A stretch of 64,000 bases of DNA from NCBI GenBank assembly GCA_902575815.1, contig CACGTA010000004.1, positions 1-64,000 on the forward strand. Direction: 5' to 3'. Both the position numbers and the translations under genes were made by a program. The DNA is from an uncultured Alphaproteobacteria bacterium (lineage in GTDB: Bacteria; Pseudomonadota; Alphaproteobacteria; HIMB59; GCA-002718135). Shown piece by piece: positions 35,236 to 44,279 of this stretch. The notes beneath the pieces were generated by a model, which was not told where the DNA came from, made no database searches, and was given only the letters and a program-made list of their open reading frames with translations. Position 1 is the stretch's first letter; every line of letters starts with the position of its first letter.

Positions 35236-35799
35236 TTATAAATTTCTATAAGGTGTTCTATTAAAAATTCTTTGAACCATTGGAACAAATTCTTTTAAAG
35301 GAATTGTATCATAATTTGGATCAAATGATGCTTGATCCCATCTTTCACAAAAATTTATAGTGTCTTTAAAGAATTCATGACCTTTGAATTTATCTCTAAT
35401 ATTTCTATCTTTTCCATAATAATGATTATAGTAGTAGGCCTGAAACAAACCGTGTTGTTCTACAATCCATCTTGTTTTTTCAGAAACAAAAGGTTTTAAT
35501 ACTGCAGCTGCAAGTTCAGAATGATTAAGAGGTGCAATTTCATCACCTATATCATGCAATAAAGAGGCTACCACCATTTCTTCAGAAGCTTCTTCACGTA
35601 AGGCTCTTGATGCAGTTTGAAGAGAATGTTCTAATCTAGATACCTTATAGCCACCTAAAGAGTTGTCTAAACTTTCTAGCACTCTTACTATTCGATCAGC
35701 TGTACCTTCAATAAATTTATCTTCAAAATTAGCAAGAAGTTCATAATCCTCTTTATCACCATGTTTCATTTCAGTGAATTTTACTTCATCTTTAGACAT
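35236..35799 (-). CDS. HD-domain protein, PhnZ/TmpB-like oxygenase candidate
   Basis: A 187-residue HD-domain protein. Metal-type residues are spaced as in the two-iron HD oxygenases: His58 (RLEHSLQTA), His82-Asp83 (LLHDIGDE), His93, His116 (VEQHGLFQ) and Asp155 (CERWDQASF). The family contains phosphohydrolases but also PhnZ and TmpB, which oxidatively cleave hydroxylated amino-phosphonates; TmpB yields glycine betaine. Its place beside carnitine/betaine genes and the presence of a TmpA/GBBH-like dioxygenase at 6.8 kb support an oxygenase. I chose ATG 35799; ATG 35814 is also possible. Confidence 0.75.
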   Translation of the reverse strand: MSKDEVKFTEMKHGDKEDYELLANFEDKFIEGTADRIVRVLESLDNSLGGYKVSRLEHSLQTASRALREEASEEMVVASLLHDIGDEIAPLNHSELAAAVLKPFVSEKTRWIVEQHGLFQAYYYNHYYGKDRNIRDKFKGHEFFKDTINFCERWDQASFDPNYDTIPLKEFVPMVQRIFNRTPYRNL

Positions 35800-35827
35800 G
35801 AAATAATTATACATATTTTTAAATTTT

Positions 35828-36811
35828 ATGAAACTAATTCCTGAATGGCATGAACACCAATATTGTTTGATTGCTTGGCCGTGTAATAAAGATCTTTATG
35901 GTAAAATTATTAATAAGGCTAGAGATGAAGTTGCAAATGTAATTAATGAAATTGCAAAAACTGAGCAGGTTATTGTTTTGTCAAATAAAGAAGATATTAA
36001 TGAAATTCAAAATAAAACTGATCATAAAAATATAGATATTATAGAATGTAAATTAGATGATTCTTGGATGCGAGATATTGCACCAATTTTTTATAATGAA
36101 AATGAAAAATTAAAATCAATTAGCTTTGAATTTAATGGTTATGGAAAGTATCCAGATTATTTAAATGATAATAAAATATCAAAATTTATTTCAAGCTATT
36201 TAAATATCCCAACAACAACTTCTGACTTGGTCATTGAAGGAGGAGCAATAACTTATGATGATAAAAAAAATTTATTTAGCACTAAAAATGTAATATTTAA
36301 TAAAAATAGAAAACAAAAACATAATAGTGAATATATTATTAAAGAATTAAAGCTCTTGTTTGACTTAAATTATATTTTTTTATTTGAAAATGGACTAATG
36401 GAGGATGATACAGATGGTCATGTAGATAATTTATTATCCCCGATAGGAAAAAATCAATATTTAATTGCTACAACTCACAAATTAGATCCTAATTATCAAA
36501 TATTAGAAAAAAACAAAGCTGATCTTATTAAGTTTTTTAGAGATACTAATCAGACATTTGATTTAATTGAAGTTCCTTTACCTACAAGAAAAAAGATTAA
36601 TAATAAGAATATTATTAGTTCATATATAAACTTCTATTTCAGTAAAAATAAAATTATCTTACCTAAATTCAATGTTAAGGAAGATAATGAGGTAAAATTA
36701 ATTTTTGAAAAGTTATTCCCAAATCGAGAAATTATGATGTTGGAAACAGAAAATATAAATTATGGTGGTGGAAATATTCATTGTATAACAATGAATGTAC
36801 CTAAAATATGA
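35828..36811 (+). CDS. aguA: Agmatine deiminase
   Basis: A 327-residue guanidine-group modifying enzyme (peptidyl-arginine-deiminase fold). Seen: PEWHEHQYCLIAWP at the start, DDSWMRDIAPIF near residue 78, VIEGGAITYDD, the DDTDGHVDN catalytic Asp/His region near residue 195, and the nucleophile Cys319 in GGGNIHC close to the C-terminus. It converts agmatine to N-carbamoylputrescine and ammonia. The next gene, overlapping as ATGA (36808-36811), encodes the enzyme for the following step. Confidence 0.93.
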   Translation: MKLIPEWHEHQYCLIAWPCNKDLYGKIINKARDEVANVINEIAKTEQVIVLSNKEDINEIQNKTDHKNIDIIECKLDDSWMRDIAPIFYNENEKLKSISFEFNGYGKYPDYLNDNKISKFISSYLNIPTTTSDLVIEGGAITYDDKKNLFSTKNVIFNKNRKQKHNSEYIIKELKLLFDLNYIFLFENGLMEDDTDGHVDNLLSPIGKNQYLIATTHKLDPNYQILEKNKADLIKFFRDTNQTFDLIEVPLPTRKKINNKNIISSYINFYFSKNKIILPKFNVKEDNEVKLIFEKLFPNREIMMLETENINYGGGNIHCITMNVPKI

Positions 36812-37665
36812 AAGTAAAAGTAGCAACATCACAATTCAAGGCTATTAAAGGAGACTTTGACGCTAATTTAAATAAAGCAATTAGTTTAGTTGAAAAAGCA
36901 TCAAATGAAAATGTTGATATTTTACTTCTGCAAGAATTATTTCAAGATTATTATTTTTGTTCAACAAAAAATGATAAATTTTTTGATCTTGCAATTGATT
37001 TTCCTTCTAATCCAATGTTCGAAAAATTATCTAAGATTTGTAAAGATAAAAAGATTTCATTACCAATTAGTTTTTTTCAAAAAAATGAAAATAATTTTTT
37101 TAACTCACTAGTAATGATTAATTCTTTAGGTGAAATTAGTGAAGTTTATAATAAGTCCCACATTCCAGAAGGTCCAGGATATAATGAGAAGTATTATTTT
37201 GAAAAAGGTAATACTGGTTTTATGGTTTTTGATACCCCAAAAGCAAAGGTTGGTTGTGCAATTTGTTGGGATCAATGGTTTCCTGAATGTGCAAGAATAT
37301 TAACGTTGAAAGGTGCAGATCTAATTTTTTATCCATCAGCAATTGGCTCTGAACCACACATGCCTGAATTAAATTCAAAAGATCATTGGATTAATACTAT
37401 GATTGGCCATGCTGCTGCAAATCAGATTCCAATTATAACCTCGAATAGAATAGGGAAGGAGGTCGAAGCTGATATTGAATTAAATTTTTATGGTAATTCT
37501 TTTATACTGGATCATCTTGGAAATGTAATAAATCGTATGAATGATAAGGATGAGGGAATAATAACTGCAACTTTAGATTTGTTAATTTCAAGAGAATATA
37601 GAAAATTATGGGGTAACTTTCGAGACAGAAGGCCTGATCTATATAAAAAAATTCTCGATTTTTAA
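36808..37665 (+). CDS. aguB: N-carbamoylputrescine amidase
   Basis: A 285-residue nitrilase-superfamily amidase with the Glu-Lys-Cys triad: Glu43 in LLLQELFQD, the Lys in VYNKSHIPEGPGYNEKYYF, and Cys153 in CAICWDQWFPE. HIPEGPGYNEKYYFEKGN is typical of AguB. It hydrolyses N-carbamoylputrescine to putrescine, CO2 and ammonia in the cytoplasm. Coupled by ATGA to aguA and followed 40 bases on by the polyamine binding-protein gene. Confidence 0.93.
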   Translation: MKVKVATSQFKAIKGDFDANLNKAISLVEKASNENVDILLLQELFQDYYFCSTKNDKFFDLAIDFPSNPMFEKLSKICKDKKISLPISFFQKNENNFFNSLVMINSLGEISEVYNKSHIPEGPGYNEKYYFEKGNTGFMVFDTPKAKVGCAICWDQWFPECARILTLKGADLIFYPSAIGSEPHMPELNSKDHWINTMIGHAAANQIPIITSNRIGKEVEADIELNFYGNSFILDHLGNVINRMNDKDEGIITATLDLLISREYRKLWGNFRDRRPDLYKKILDF

Positions 37666-37693
37666 TTTATTTTATTTAATGTAATTTTTATTT

Positions 37694-37705
37694 AGGAGGG
37701 GAATA
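37694..37705 (+). promoter_or_regulatory. Strong Shine-Dalgarno of the polyamine binding-protein gene
   Basis: AGGAGGGG at 37694-37701, four bases before the ATG at 37706. It is one of the few near-perfect ribosome sites in the window; others precede the second binding-protein gene and its permease gene. Confidence 0.75.
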
Positions 37706-38758
37706 ATGCTTAAGTATTTTATATCTCTATTAGTTTTAATTTCTTTTTCAGCTCAGGCTAAAGAAGAATTATTTATTTACAATTGGTCTGACTATATTGC
37801 TGAAGATACAATTGAAAATTTCGAAAATGAATTTGGCATTGATGTAACTTATGATGTGTTTGATTCAAACGAAGTTCTTGAAGCTAAACTTTTAGCTGGT
37901 GGTTCAGGTTATGATATTGTGGTGCCTTCAGGCTCTTTTTTAGAAAATCAAATCAAGGCTGGAGTTTTTCAAAAACTTGATAAGGCTCAACTTTCAAACA
38001 TTGGTAATTTAGATCCCGATGTACTAGCAAAAATTGATGCACATGATCCAGGAGGTCAATACTCGATAAATTATATGTATGGTACTACAGGTATTGGCTA
38101 TAATACTGATAAAGTTGATGAAAATGATATTACAAGTTGGAGCATTTTGTTTGATCCAGCTATTGCATCAAAATATGCAGATTGTGGAATCGCAATGTTG
38201 GATGCTCCTACAGAGGTTATGGAAATCGCTTTAAAATACGTTGGAAAAGATCCTTATACAGAGGATGAGAAAGATTATGAGGTTGCTCTTGAAATGTTAC
38301 AGCAAATAAGACCTTACATAAGATATTTTGATTCTTCTCAATATATCGATGATTTAGCAAATGGAGAGATCTGTTTAACTATGGGTTGGTCAGGTGACGT
38401 TTTTCTAGCTGCAGATGAAGCTGCAGATGGAGTAGAGGCTTGGTACTCAATTCCATCTGAAGGAACTGTAATATGGTTTGATATGATGGCTATTCCAGCT
38501 GATGCAAAAAATGTTGAGAATGCACACAAATTTATAAATTATATTTTAAGACCTCAAGTTGCTGCTGATATTACAAATTACGTTTGGTATTCAAATCCAA
38601 ATAAAGCAGCCAATGAACTAGTTGATCCTGAAATTTTTGAAGATCCTGCTATTTATCCAGATGAAGCAACTTTAAGTATGCTTTTTGCTGATACTGCAGA
38701 CTCTCCGAAAAAATCTAAATTATCAACTAAATATTTTAATAAGTTTAAAGCAAATTAA
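37706..38758 (+). CDS. potF: Putrescine/spermidine ABC transporter substrate-binding protein (PotF/PotD type)
   Basis: A 350-residue periplasmic binding protein. Residues 1-18 are a Sec signal ending SAQA. The mature protein opens with LFIYNWSDYIAEDTIENFE, the hallmark of PotD/PotF, then GGSGYDIVVPSG, INYMYGTTGIGYN, and near the end FINYILRPQVAADITNYV. It captures polyamines, most likely putrescine given the neighbouring agmatine and gamma-glutamylputrescine genes. A hairpin separates it from the ATPase and permease genes. Confidence 0.92.
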   Translation: MLKYFISLLVLISFSAQAKEELFIYNWSDYIAEDTIENFENEFGIDVTYDVFDSNEVLEAKLLAGGSGYDIVVPSGSFLENQIKAGVFQKLDKAQLSNIGNLDPDVLAKIDAHDPGGQYSINYMYGTTGIGYNTDKVDENDITSWSILFDPAIASKYADCGIAMLDAPTEVMEIALKYVGKDPYTEDEKDYEVALEMLQQIRPYIRYFDSSQYIDDLANGEICLTMGWSGDVFLAADEAADGVEAWYSIPSEGTVIWFDMMAIPADAKNVENAHKFINYILRPQVAADITNYVWYSNPNKAANELVDPEIFEDPAIYPDEATLSMLFADTADSPKKSKLSTKYFNKFKAN

Positions 38759-38773
38759 AAAATATACTTCATT

Positions 38774-38803
38774 TCAGCACTAATATATTAATATTAGTGC
38801 TGA
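38774..38803 (+). terminator. Perfect hairpin between potF and the transporter ATPase gene
   Basis: A 13-base stem (TCAGCACTAATAT and its complement) with a 4-base loop (ATTA), only 6 bases before the ATG of the ATPase gene. The trailing T tract is only TTT, so it may be a weak terminator, a 3'-end stabiliser for potF mRNA, or a structure limiting ATPase translation. Confidence 0.65.
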
Positions 38804-38809
38804 TTTAAG

Positions 38810-39877
38810 ATGGATAATAATTTTCTTGTAATTGAAAATATTTCTAAATCCTTTGGAGATAACAAAGTTTTAGAAAATATTAATTTAAATATTTCAAAAT
38901 CTGAATTTTTTGGTCTCTTAGGATCTTCGGGTTCAGGCAAAACTACATTACTAAGAATACTAGGTGGATTTGAGAAGCCAGATACAGGACGTGTAATACT
39001 CGACGGAATGGACATAACAAACCTTGAACCTTTTGATAGACCATTAAACTATATGTTTCAATCGTATGCTCTATTTCCTCACTTAAACGTATTTAATAAT
39101 TTAGCTTTTGGAATAAAAGAAAATTTTACCCAAAAAGAAATTGAAATAAATGTAAGAAATATTGCTGAACTTTTATCTATTGAACATTTATTAAATAGAA
39201 GAATTAAGCAACTATCAGGCGGAGAGCAGCAAAGAGTTGCCCTTGGAAGGTGCTTAATAAAAAAACCTAAGTTATTATTATTAGATGAGCCTCTTGCAGC
39301 ACTAGATAAAAAACTAAGATCAAAAACACAATTAGAGTTAACAACACTCCAAAAGAAATTAAAAATTACATTTGTTTTTGTCACCCATGATCAGGAAGAG
39401 GCAATGTCCTTATCTGATAGAATGGCAATAATGAAGAATGGTCTTATTTTGGAATGTTCTAGCCCTGAAGAGATTTATGAAAATCCTAAAAGTCTTTATA
39501 CTGCCAATTTTATAGGCATTGCAAATATAATTGAGATTTACAAAAAAGATGAAAATTTTTATTCTGATGATTTAGGTATAAATTTTAAATTAAACAAAGA
39601 ATTAAAAAATACAAAAACAAATATTTTACTAAGACCAGAGAAAATAAAAATACAATCAATCAATAATTTGAAAACAAGTTCATTTAATTCCTTTTGTGGA
39701 GAAATTTTAGAAAAATCATATTTGGGAAGCTTTACACGTTATGAAATTAAAATTAAAAATATGATAATTTCAGTTTTAGATCAGAATTTTAACTCCAACT
39801 CAAATTATAATTTCCCAAAAGGGGAGAAAGTCATTTGTAGTTGGGAAAGTGAATCAATTAAGGTTTTAGAGGATTAA
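38810..39877 (+). CDS. potG: Polyamine ABC transporter ATP-binding protein (PotA/PotG)
   Basis: A 355-residue ATPase. Walker A GSSGSGKTT near residue 38, signature LSGGEQQR, Walker B LLLLDEPLAALDKKLR, and switch His in VFVTHDQEEAMSL. The C-terminal third is a TOBE-type regulatory region (ILLRPEKIKIQS). MNYMFQSYALFPHLNVFNNLAFG-like residues follow the polyamine/iron importer pattern. It energises uptake with the two permeases immediately downstream; its stop is followed at once by their TTG start. Confidence 0.92.
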   Translation: MDNNFLVIENISKSFGDNKVLENINLNISKSEFFGLLGSSGSGKTTLLRILGGFEKPDTGRVILDGMDITNLEPFDRPLNYMFQSYALFPHLNVFNNLAFGIKENFTQKEIEINVRNIAELLSIEHLLNRRIKQLSGGEQQRVALGRCLIKKPKLLLLDEPLAALDKKLRSKTQLELTTLQKKLKITFVFVTHDQEEAMSLSDRMAIMKNGLILECSSPEEIYENPKSLYTANFIGIANIIEIYKKDENFYSDDLGINFKLNKELKNTKTNILLRPEKIKIQSINNLKTSSFNSFCGEILEKSYLGSFTRYEIKIKNMIISVLDQNFNSNSNYNFPKGEKVICSWESESIKVLED

Positions 39878-40765
39878 TTGAAAAATAAATTATTTGAAAA
39901 ATATTTTGTTTTTAGTCCTTATTTTTGGCTTGTTCTATTTTTTTTTATACCATTAGCTATAATTTTTAAAATATCAATTTCGGTATCAGAATGGGGGATG
40001 CCTCCTTATCAAGATATTTTTCTTTTTGATAATGGATTTAAGATCAATACTACATTTGAAAACTATGTTTATATATTCAGTGATTATTACTACATTGGAT
40101 CTTTTGTAAACTCTTTGATACTAGCTCTAATATCTACTTTTTTTTGTTTACTTATTGGGTTCCCATTAGCTTTTTATATTGCGACTTCAAATATCAGATT
40201 AAGAAATATTCTATTAGTTTTAGTAGTTATTCCATTTTGGTCATCATTTTTATTAAGAGTATATGCATGGAAAATAATTTTACAGAATAATGGAATTTTA
40301 AATGTAATACTTCTAAACCTAGGCATAACATCAGAACCACTTCAATTATTATACAACCAATATGCTGTCATCATGGGAATTGTATACACTTATTTACCTT
40401 TGATGATTTTACCACTCTATGGATACTTAAATAAATTTGACTTAAATTTAATTGAAGCATCAAAAGATTTAGGATTAAATCGTATTAAAACCTTTTTTAA
40501 AGTTATTCTTCCTTTGTCTCTTCCAGGAATTGTTGCTGGATCTTTATTAGTTTTTATACCTGTTGTTGGAGAATTTATTATACCTGAAATGTTAGGTGGT
40601 AGTGATAGATTGTATTATGGAAAAATATTATGGGAGGAATTCTTTGTTAATAGAAATTGGCCCGGTGCTAGTGCTTTAGCTTTTAGTGGAATTATTATTT
40701 TGGTTTTACCAATTGTTATTTTTCAAATACTTTATTCGCGTTGGAGTCAAAAAAATGAAATCTAG
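39878..40765 (+). CDS. potH: Polyamine ABC transporter permease (PotB/PotH)
   Basis: A 295-residue permease with six hydrophobic helices. It shows PFWSSFLLRVYAWKIIL near residue 115 and the EAA loop LIEASKDLGLNRIKTFFKVILPLSLPG, followed by IIPEMLGGSDRLYYG, typical of PotB/PotH. Translation appears to start at a TTG (39878) touching the stop of the ATPase gene; no ATG fits the first helix. It pairs with the next permease, which it overlaps by 11 bases. Confidence 0.9.
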   Translation: MKNKLFEKYFVFSPYFWLVLFFFIPLAIIFKISISVSEWGMPPYQDIFLFDNGFKINTTFENYVYIFSDYYYIGSFVNSLILALISTFFCLLIGFPLAFYIATSNIRLRNILLVLVVIPFWSSFLLRVYAWKIILQNNGILNVILLNLGITSEPLQLLYNQYAVIMGIVYTYLPLMILPLYGYLNKFDLNLIEASKDLGLNRIKTFFKVILPLSLPGIVAGSLLVFIPVVGEFIIPEMLGGSDRLYYGKILWEEFFVNRNWPGASALAFSGIIILVLPIVIFQILYSRWSQKNEI

Positions 40766-41549
40766 TTTAATCAAAAGTACAGTTATTTTTTTAGGTTTAT
40801 TTTTTTTATATTTCCCAATTTTAGTTTTAATTTTTTACTCATTTAATGAAAATAAGAGAGTAATGGTTTGGAAAGGATTTTCTTTAAGATGGTACAATGA
40901 ATTATTTAATAATGAACAAATAATTGAGGCATTTATTATTAGTATTAAAATTGCAGCTTTGTCTGCAACTTTTGCTACAATTTTAGGAGTTATGATTGGA
41001 TATTCACTTGTAAGAATAAGAAAAATTCCTTTTAAATCATTTTATATTTTTCTTTCTTCAACACCTTTGGTTTTACCAGAATTAATTTTAGGTCTTTCAA
41101 TGTTGCTTTTTTTTATAAGCTTAAATAATGTAATTGGATTTCCATCATCTAGAGGACAATTAACTATTTTTATATCGCACGTTACTTTTTGTATTGCATT
41201 TGTCGCAATTATTATTCAAGCAAGATTAACTGACTTTAACAAAAATATTGAGGAAGCTGCGATGGATCTAGGTTATAATTATACCAAGGTACTCTATAAG
41301 ATAACTTTACCAATAATTTTGCCTTCTATTATTGCTGGTTGGTTATTAGCTTTTACAATTTCTTTAGATGATCTAGTTGTTGCGAGTTTTACTACTGGGC
41401 CTGGAGCTAACACATTGCCAATTGTAGTTTTTTCTAAAGTTAGATTAGGACTGAGTCCTGAAGTAAACGCATTATCAGCAATTTTAATGTTTGCTTTAAT
41501 AATAATTGGTTTATTTTATTTTTATTTTAATAAAAAATTTAAACATTAA
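40755..41549 (+). CDS. potI: Polyamine ABC transporter permease (PotC/PotI)
   Basis: A 264-residue permease. First helix begins right after MKSSLIKSTVIFLG; SFNENKRVMVWKGFSLRWY and the EAA loop IEEAAMDLGYNYTKVLYKITLPIILPS match PotC/PotI, and SLDDLVVASFTTGPGANTLP is a PotC/PotI hallmark. I chose the ATG at 40755, overlapping the previous gene by 11 bases; a longer reading from 40686 would add a segment from the other frame. Its end overlaps the convergent glutamine-synthetase-like gene by 11 bases. Confidence 0.9.
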   Translation: MKSSLIKSTVIFLGLFFLYFPILVLIFYSFNENKRVMVWKGFSLRWYNELFNNEQIIEAFIISIKIAALSATFATILGVMIGYSLVRIRKIPFKSFYIFLSSTPLVLPELILGLSMLLFFISLNNVIGFPSSRGQLTIFISHVTFCIAFVAIIIQARLTDFNKNIEEAAMDLGYNYTKVLYKITLPIILPSIIAGWLLAFTISLDDLVVASFTTGPGANTLPIVVFSKVRLGLSPEVNALSAILMFALIIIGLFYFYFNKKFKH

Positions 41550-42906
41550 GTAATAAATATTCTCGCTCCCAAGAACTTATTACTGATAAATAAGCTTGAT
41601 ACTCAACTCTTCTTATCGCAGCAATTGACCTTACAAATTTTTCATTAAATATAGATTTTATATCTTCATCATTTTCAAAAAGAGTTAATGATTCATCCAT
41701 ATTTTTAGGTAGATTAGAATTTTTATCTTTAAATGCACTATCTTTGGTTTCTGGATTTGGATTTAAATTGTTTTTCATTCCTAAATATCCTGACGCTAAA
41801 TTAGCAGCAAAAACTAGATATGGATTTGTATCAGATCCAGGAATTCGATTTTCAATACGTATATTCCTTTCCTCAATTGATGGAATTCTAAAACCACAAC
41901 TTCTATTACCTATTCCCCATTTAACATTTTTAGGAGCACCCCAAGTTGCAAACAATCTTCTAAATGAATTTATATTTGGAGCGTATATTGGCATTAATAA
42001 TGGAGTATATTTTTCCAATCCACCTAAATAATTTTTCATTTTTTTTGAAATTTTAGATGATTTATTAAAAAAAATATTTTTATTTTTTTCATTATATATC
42101 GATTGATGTATGTGCATTGCACTACCAGGTTGGTTCTCCATAGGTTTTGCCATAAATGTTGCATGAAGTTTATGTTTCAACGCCGACTGTCTTAGAGTTC
42201 GTTTAAATAAAAATACCTGGTCTGCTAGATCTAAAGGATCACCATGCTGAAAATTAATTTCCATCTGAGCTGAACCAGATTCATGGTTAATAGTATCAAT
42301 TTCAATATTTTGTGCTTCACAATAATTATATACATCTTCAAAAAGATGATCAAATTCGTTAACAGCATCTATTCCTAAGGCTTGCTTACCTGTTTCTTGT
42401 CTGCCTGATTGACCCACTGGAACTTCAAGAGGATAATCTGAGTCAGCATTAGGTTTTACTAAATAAAATTCTAATTCTGGTGAAACAATTGGAGTTAATT
42501 TATCTTTTTTATAAAGTTTAAGAATATTTTTTAGAGCATTCCTACTAGAATTTATAACATCATCTCCATTAAGATTTATTGCATCGCAGATAATTTGTGC
42601 AGTAGGGTCGTCGTACCATGGCACTACTCTCATTGTATCAAAATCTGGTTTTAAAATTACATCAATGTCAGTTGGATTGTAAACACTTCTTGGTAAAGCA
42701 CCAGCAGAGTCCTCAGTTGCATAATCTCCTGATATGGTTTGAATAAAAGTTGATTGTGGTAATCTGTGACTTTCATCTTCCAATCCTTTTAAAAATTTAT
42801 TTGTCGGTAAAATTTTTCCCCTTGCTATACCTCCAAGATCTGGAACTAAACATTCAACTTCTGTAATAGATTTTTCCTGAAACCAATTTTGAAATTTTTC
42901 AATCAT
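41539..42906 (-). CDS. puuA: Glutamine synthetase family, gamma-glutamylputrescine synthetase-like
   Basis: A 455-residue ligase of the glutamine-synthetase fold. Motifs: VECLVPDLGGIARGKILP at the start, SPELEFYLVKP (metal Glu), INHESGSAQMEINFQHGDPL, TFMAKPMENQPGSAMHIHQS (ATP/metal site) and NRSCGFRIPSIEERNIRIENR. These match the PuuA branch rather than GlnA. It joins glutamate to putrescine, the entry to the Puu route. Encoded beside the polyamine importer and divergent by 50 bases from the PuuB-like oxidase gene. Confidence 0.9.
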   Translation of the reverse strand: MIEKFQNWFQEKSITEVECLVPDLGGIARGKILPTNKFLKGLEDESHRLPQSTFIQTISGDYATEDSAGALPRSVYNPTDIDVILKPDFDTMRVVPWYDDPTAQIICDAINLNGDDVINSSRNALKNILKLYKKDKLTPIVSPELEFYLVKPNADSDYPLEVPVGQSGRQETGKQALGIDAVNEFDHLFEDVYNYCEAQNIEIDTINHESGSAQMEINFQHGDPLDLADQVFLFKRTLRQSALKHKLHATFMAKPMENQPGSAMHIHQSIYNEKNKNIFFNKSSKISKKMKNYLGGLEKYTPLLMPIYAPNINSFRRLFATWGAPKNVKWGIGNRSCGFRIPSIEERNIRIENRIPGSDTNPYLVFAANLASGYLGMKNNLNPNPETKDSAFKDKNSNLPKNMDESLTLFENDEDIKSIFNEKFVRSIAAIRRVEYQAYLSVISSWEREYLLLNV

Positions 42907-42956
42907 ATTGAGACTGTTTGTTTACTAATTATTATTAAACCATTAAAGATAAGTTA

Positions 42957-44279
42957 ATGTTTACTACAAAAAAAAGGACTTTTAATCAACATGATAATGA
43001 AAAAGAGAGTTTTTATAAATTTTCAGCACCTAATTTTTCTAATCAAAGTAAATTAAATGAGAATATTTCAACTGATGTATGTATTATTGGAGGTGGTTTA
43101 ACAGGTATTTCTTCAGCATTAAATTTATCTAATCAAGGTTTATCAATAACTATTTTGGAAGCAAATAAAGTTGGATCTGGTGCTTCTGGTAGGAATGGTG
43201 GTCAACTAGGAATTGGAATGAGAAAAGATCAATTCTACTTAGAAAAAAAATTTGGTATTGAAAAAGCAAAATTTTTTTGGAAAGTTGGATTAGATGCTGT
43301 TTCAAATGTAGTTAATTTAATTGAAAAATACAAAATTGACTGTGCGCTTAGACAAGGTGTTCTTCATGTAGGCAACACAAAAAAAGATTATAAATATTTT
43401 CAAGATGAAATTGAGCATATGCAGAAGAATTATAATTATAATAATTATGAATACTTTGACCACAATTCAATAAGAGATGAAGTTAATAGTGACAGATATT
43501 TTTCTGGAATGCTTTTAGAGGATTCTTATCATTTAAACCCATTAAAACTGACATATGGTTTAGCAGAACAGTGTTTAGCGAATGGTATAAATATATATGA
43601 AAATTCTCCGGCTGATAAAATTGTTGATAATCAAAAAGAAGTTATAATTCACTCTGGAAAAAATATTATTAAAGCAAAGAAAGTAATTATTGGTTGCAAT
43701 GGTTATCTTGACAATCTTTTAGGATCAAAGAGAAATTATTTTATGCCTATAAATAATTATATTATTGCAACAGAACCTCTCGGAAAAGATCTGGCAAGTA
43801 AATTAATCAAAAGAAATTGTGGCGTAATAGATTCTAGATTTATGATTGATTATTATAGATTTTCAGAAGACTACAGACTTCTTTTTGGAGGACCTGAAAC
43901 AATTACATCTCATTTTGTAAAAGATGCAAAGAGTTTTGTCTCTAAACGAATGTATAAAGTTTTTCCTGAATTAAAAAAATTTAAAATTGAATTTTCTTGG
44001 GGAGGTACCTTGGCAATATCGATTAATAGATTGCCTATTTTTGGAACTATAATGAATCAAAAGTTATATTATGCTCATGCTTACTCTGGGCATGGGTTAG
44101 CTATGAGTATTATGGGAGGAAAAATGGTAGCTGAAAAAATTTTAAATAAATCAAATAATTTTGATATGTTTGAGCAAATTAATCATTTTAAAATTCCAGG
44201 TGGCAACATGTTTAGAAGACCATTGTATTCTTCAGCCATTATTTACTATAGGTTAATGGATTATTTAAATAGATTGTAA
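42957..44279 (+). CDS. puuB: FAD-dependent oxidoreductase, gamma-glutamylputrescine oxidase-like
   Basis: A 440-residue DAO-fold flavoprotein. FAD motif TDVCIIGGGLTGISSALNL near residue 40, then GSGASGRNGGQLGIG, which is typical of PuuB-type oxidases, and near the end YYAHAYSGHGLAMSIMGGKMVAE. It would oxidise gamma-glutamylputrescine to the aldehyde, which one of the aldehyde dehydrogenases elsewhere in the window could finish. Divergent from puuA and convergent with tsaC, whose stop directly touches its own. Confidence 0.9.
   Translation: MFTTKKRTFNQHDNEKESFYKFSAPNFSNQSKLNENISTDVCIIGGGLTGISSALNLSNQGLSITILEANKVGSGASGRNGGQLGIGMRKDQFYLEKKFGIEKAKFFWKVGLDAVSNVVNLIEKYKIDCALRQGVLHVGNTKKDYKYFQDEIEHMQKNYNYNNYEYFDHNSIRDEVNSDRYFSGMLLEDSYHLNPLKLTYGLAEQCLANGINIYENSPADKIVDNQKEVIIHSGKNIIKAKKVIIGCNGYLDNLLGSKRNYFMPINNYIIATEPLGKDLASKLIKRNCGVIDSRFMIDYYRFSEDYRLLFGGPETITSHFVKDAKSFVSKRMYKVFPELKKFKIEFSWGGTLAISINRLPIFGTIMNQKLYYAHAYSGHGLAMSIMGGKMVAEKILNKSNNFDMFEQINHFKIPGGNMFRRPLYSSAIIYYRLMDYLNRL

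Noticed and set aside
40686..40754. Longer start for the second polyamine permease
   Set aside because: The added residues translate the end of the first permease in the wrong frame; PotC/PotI proteins start just before the first helix, at 40755.
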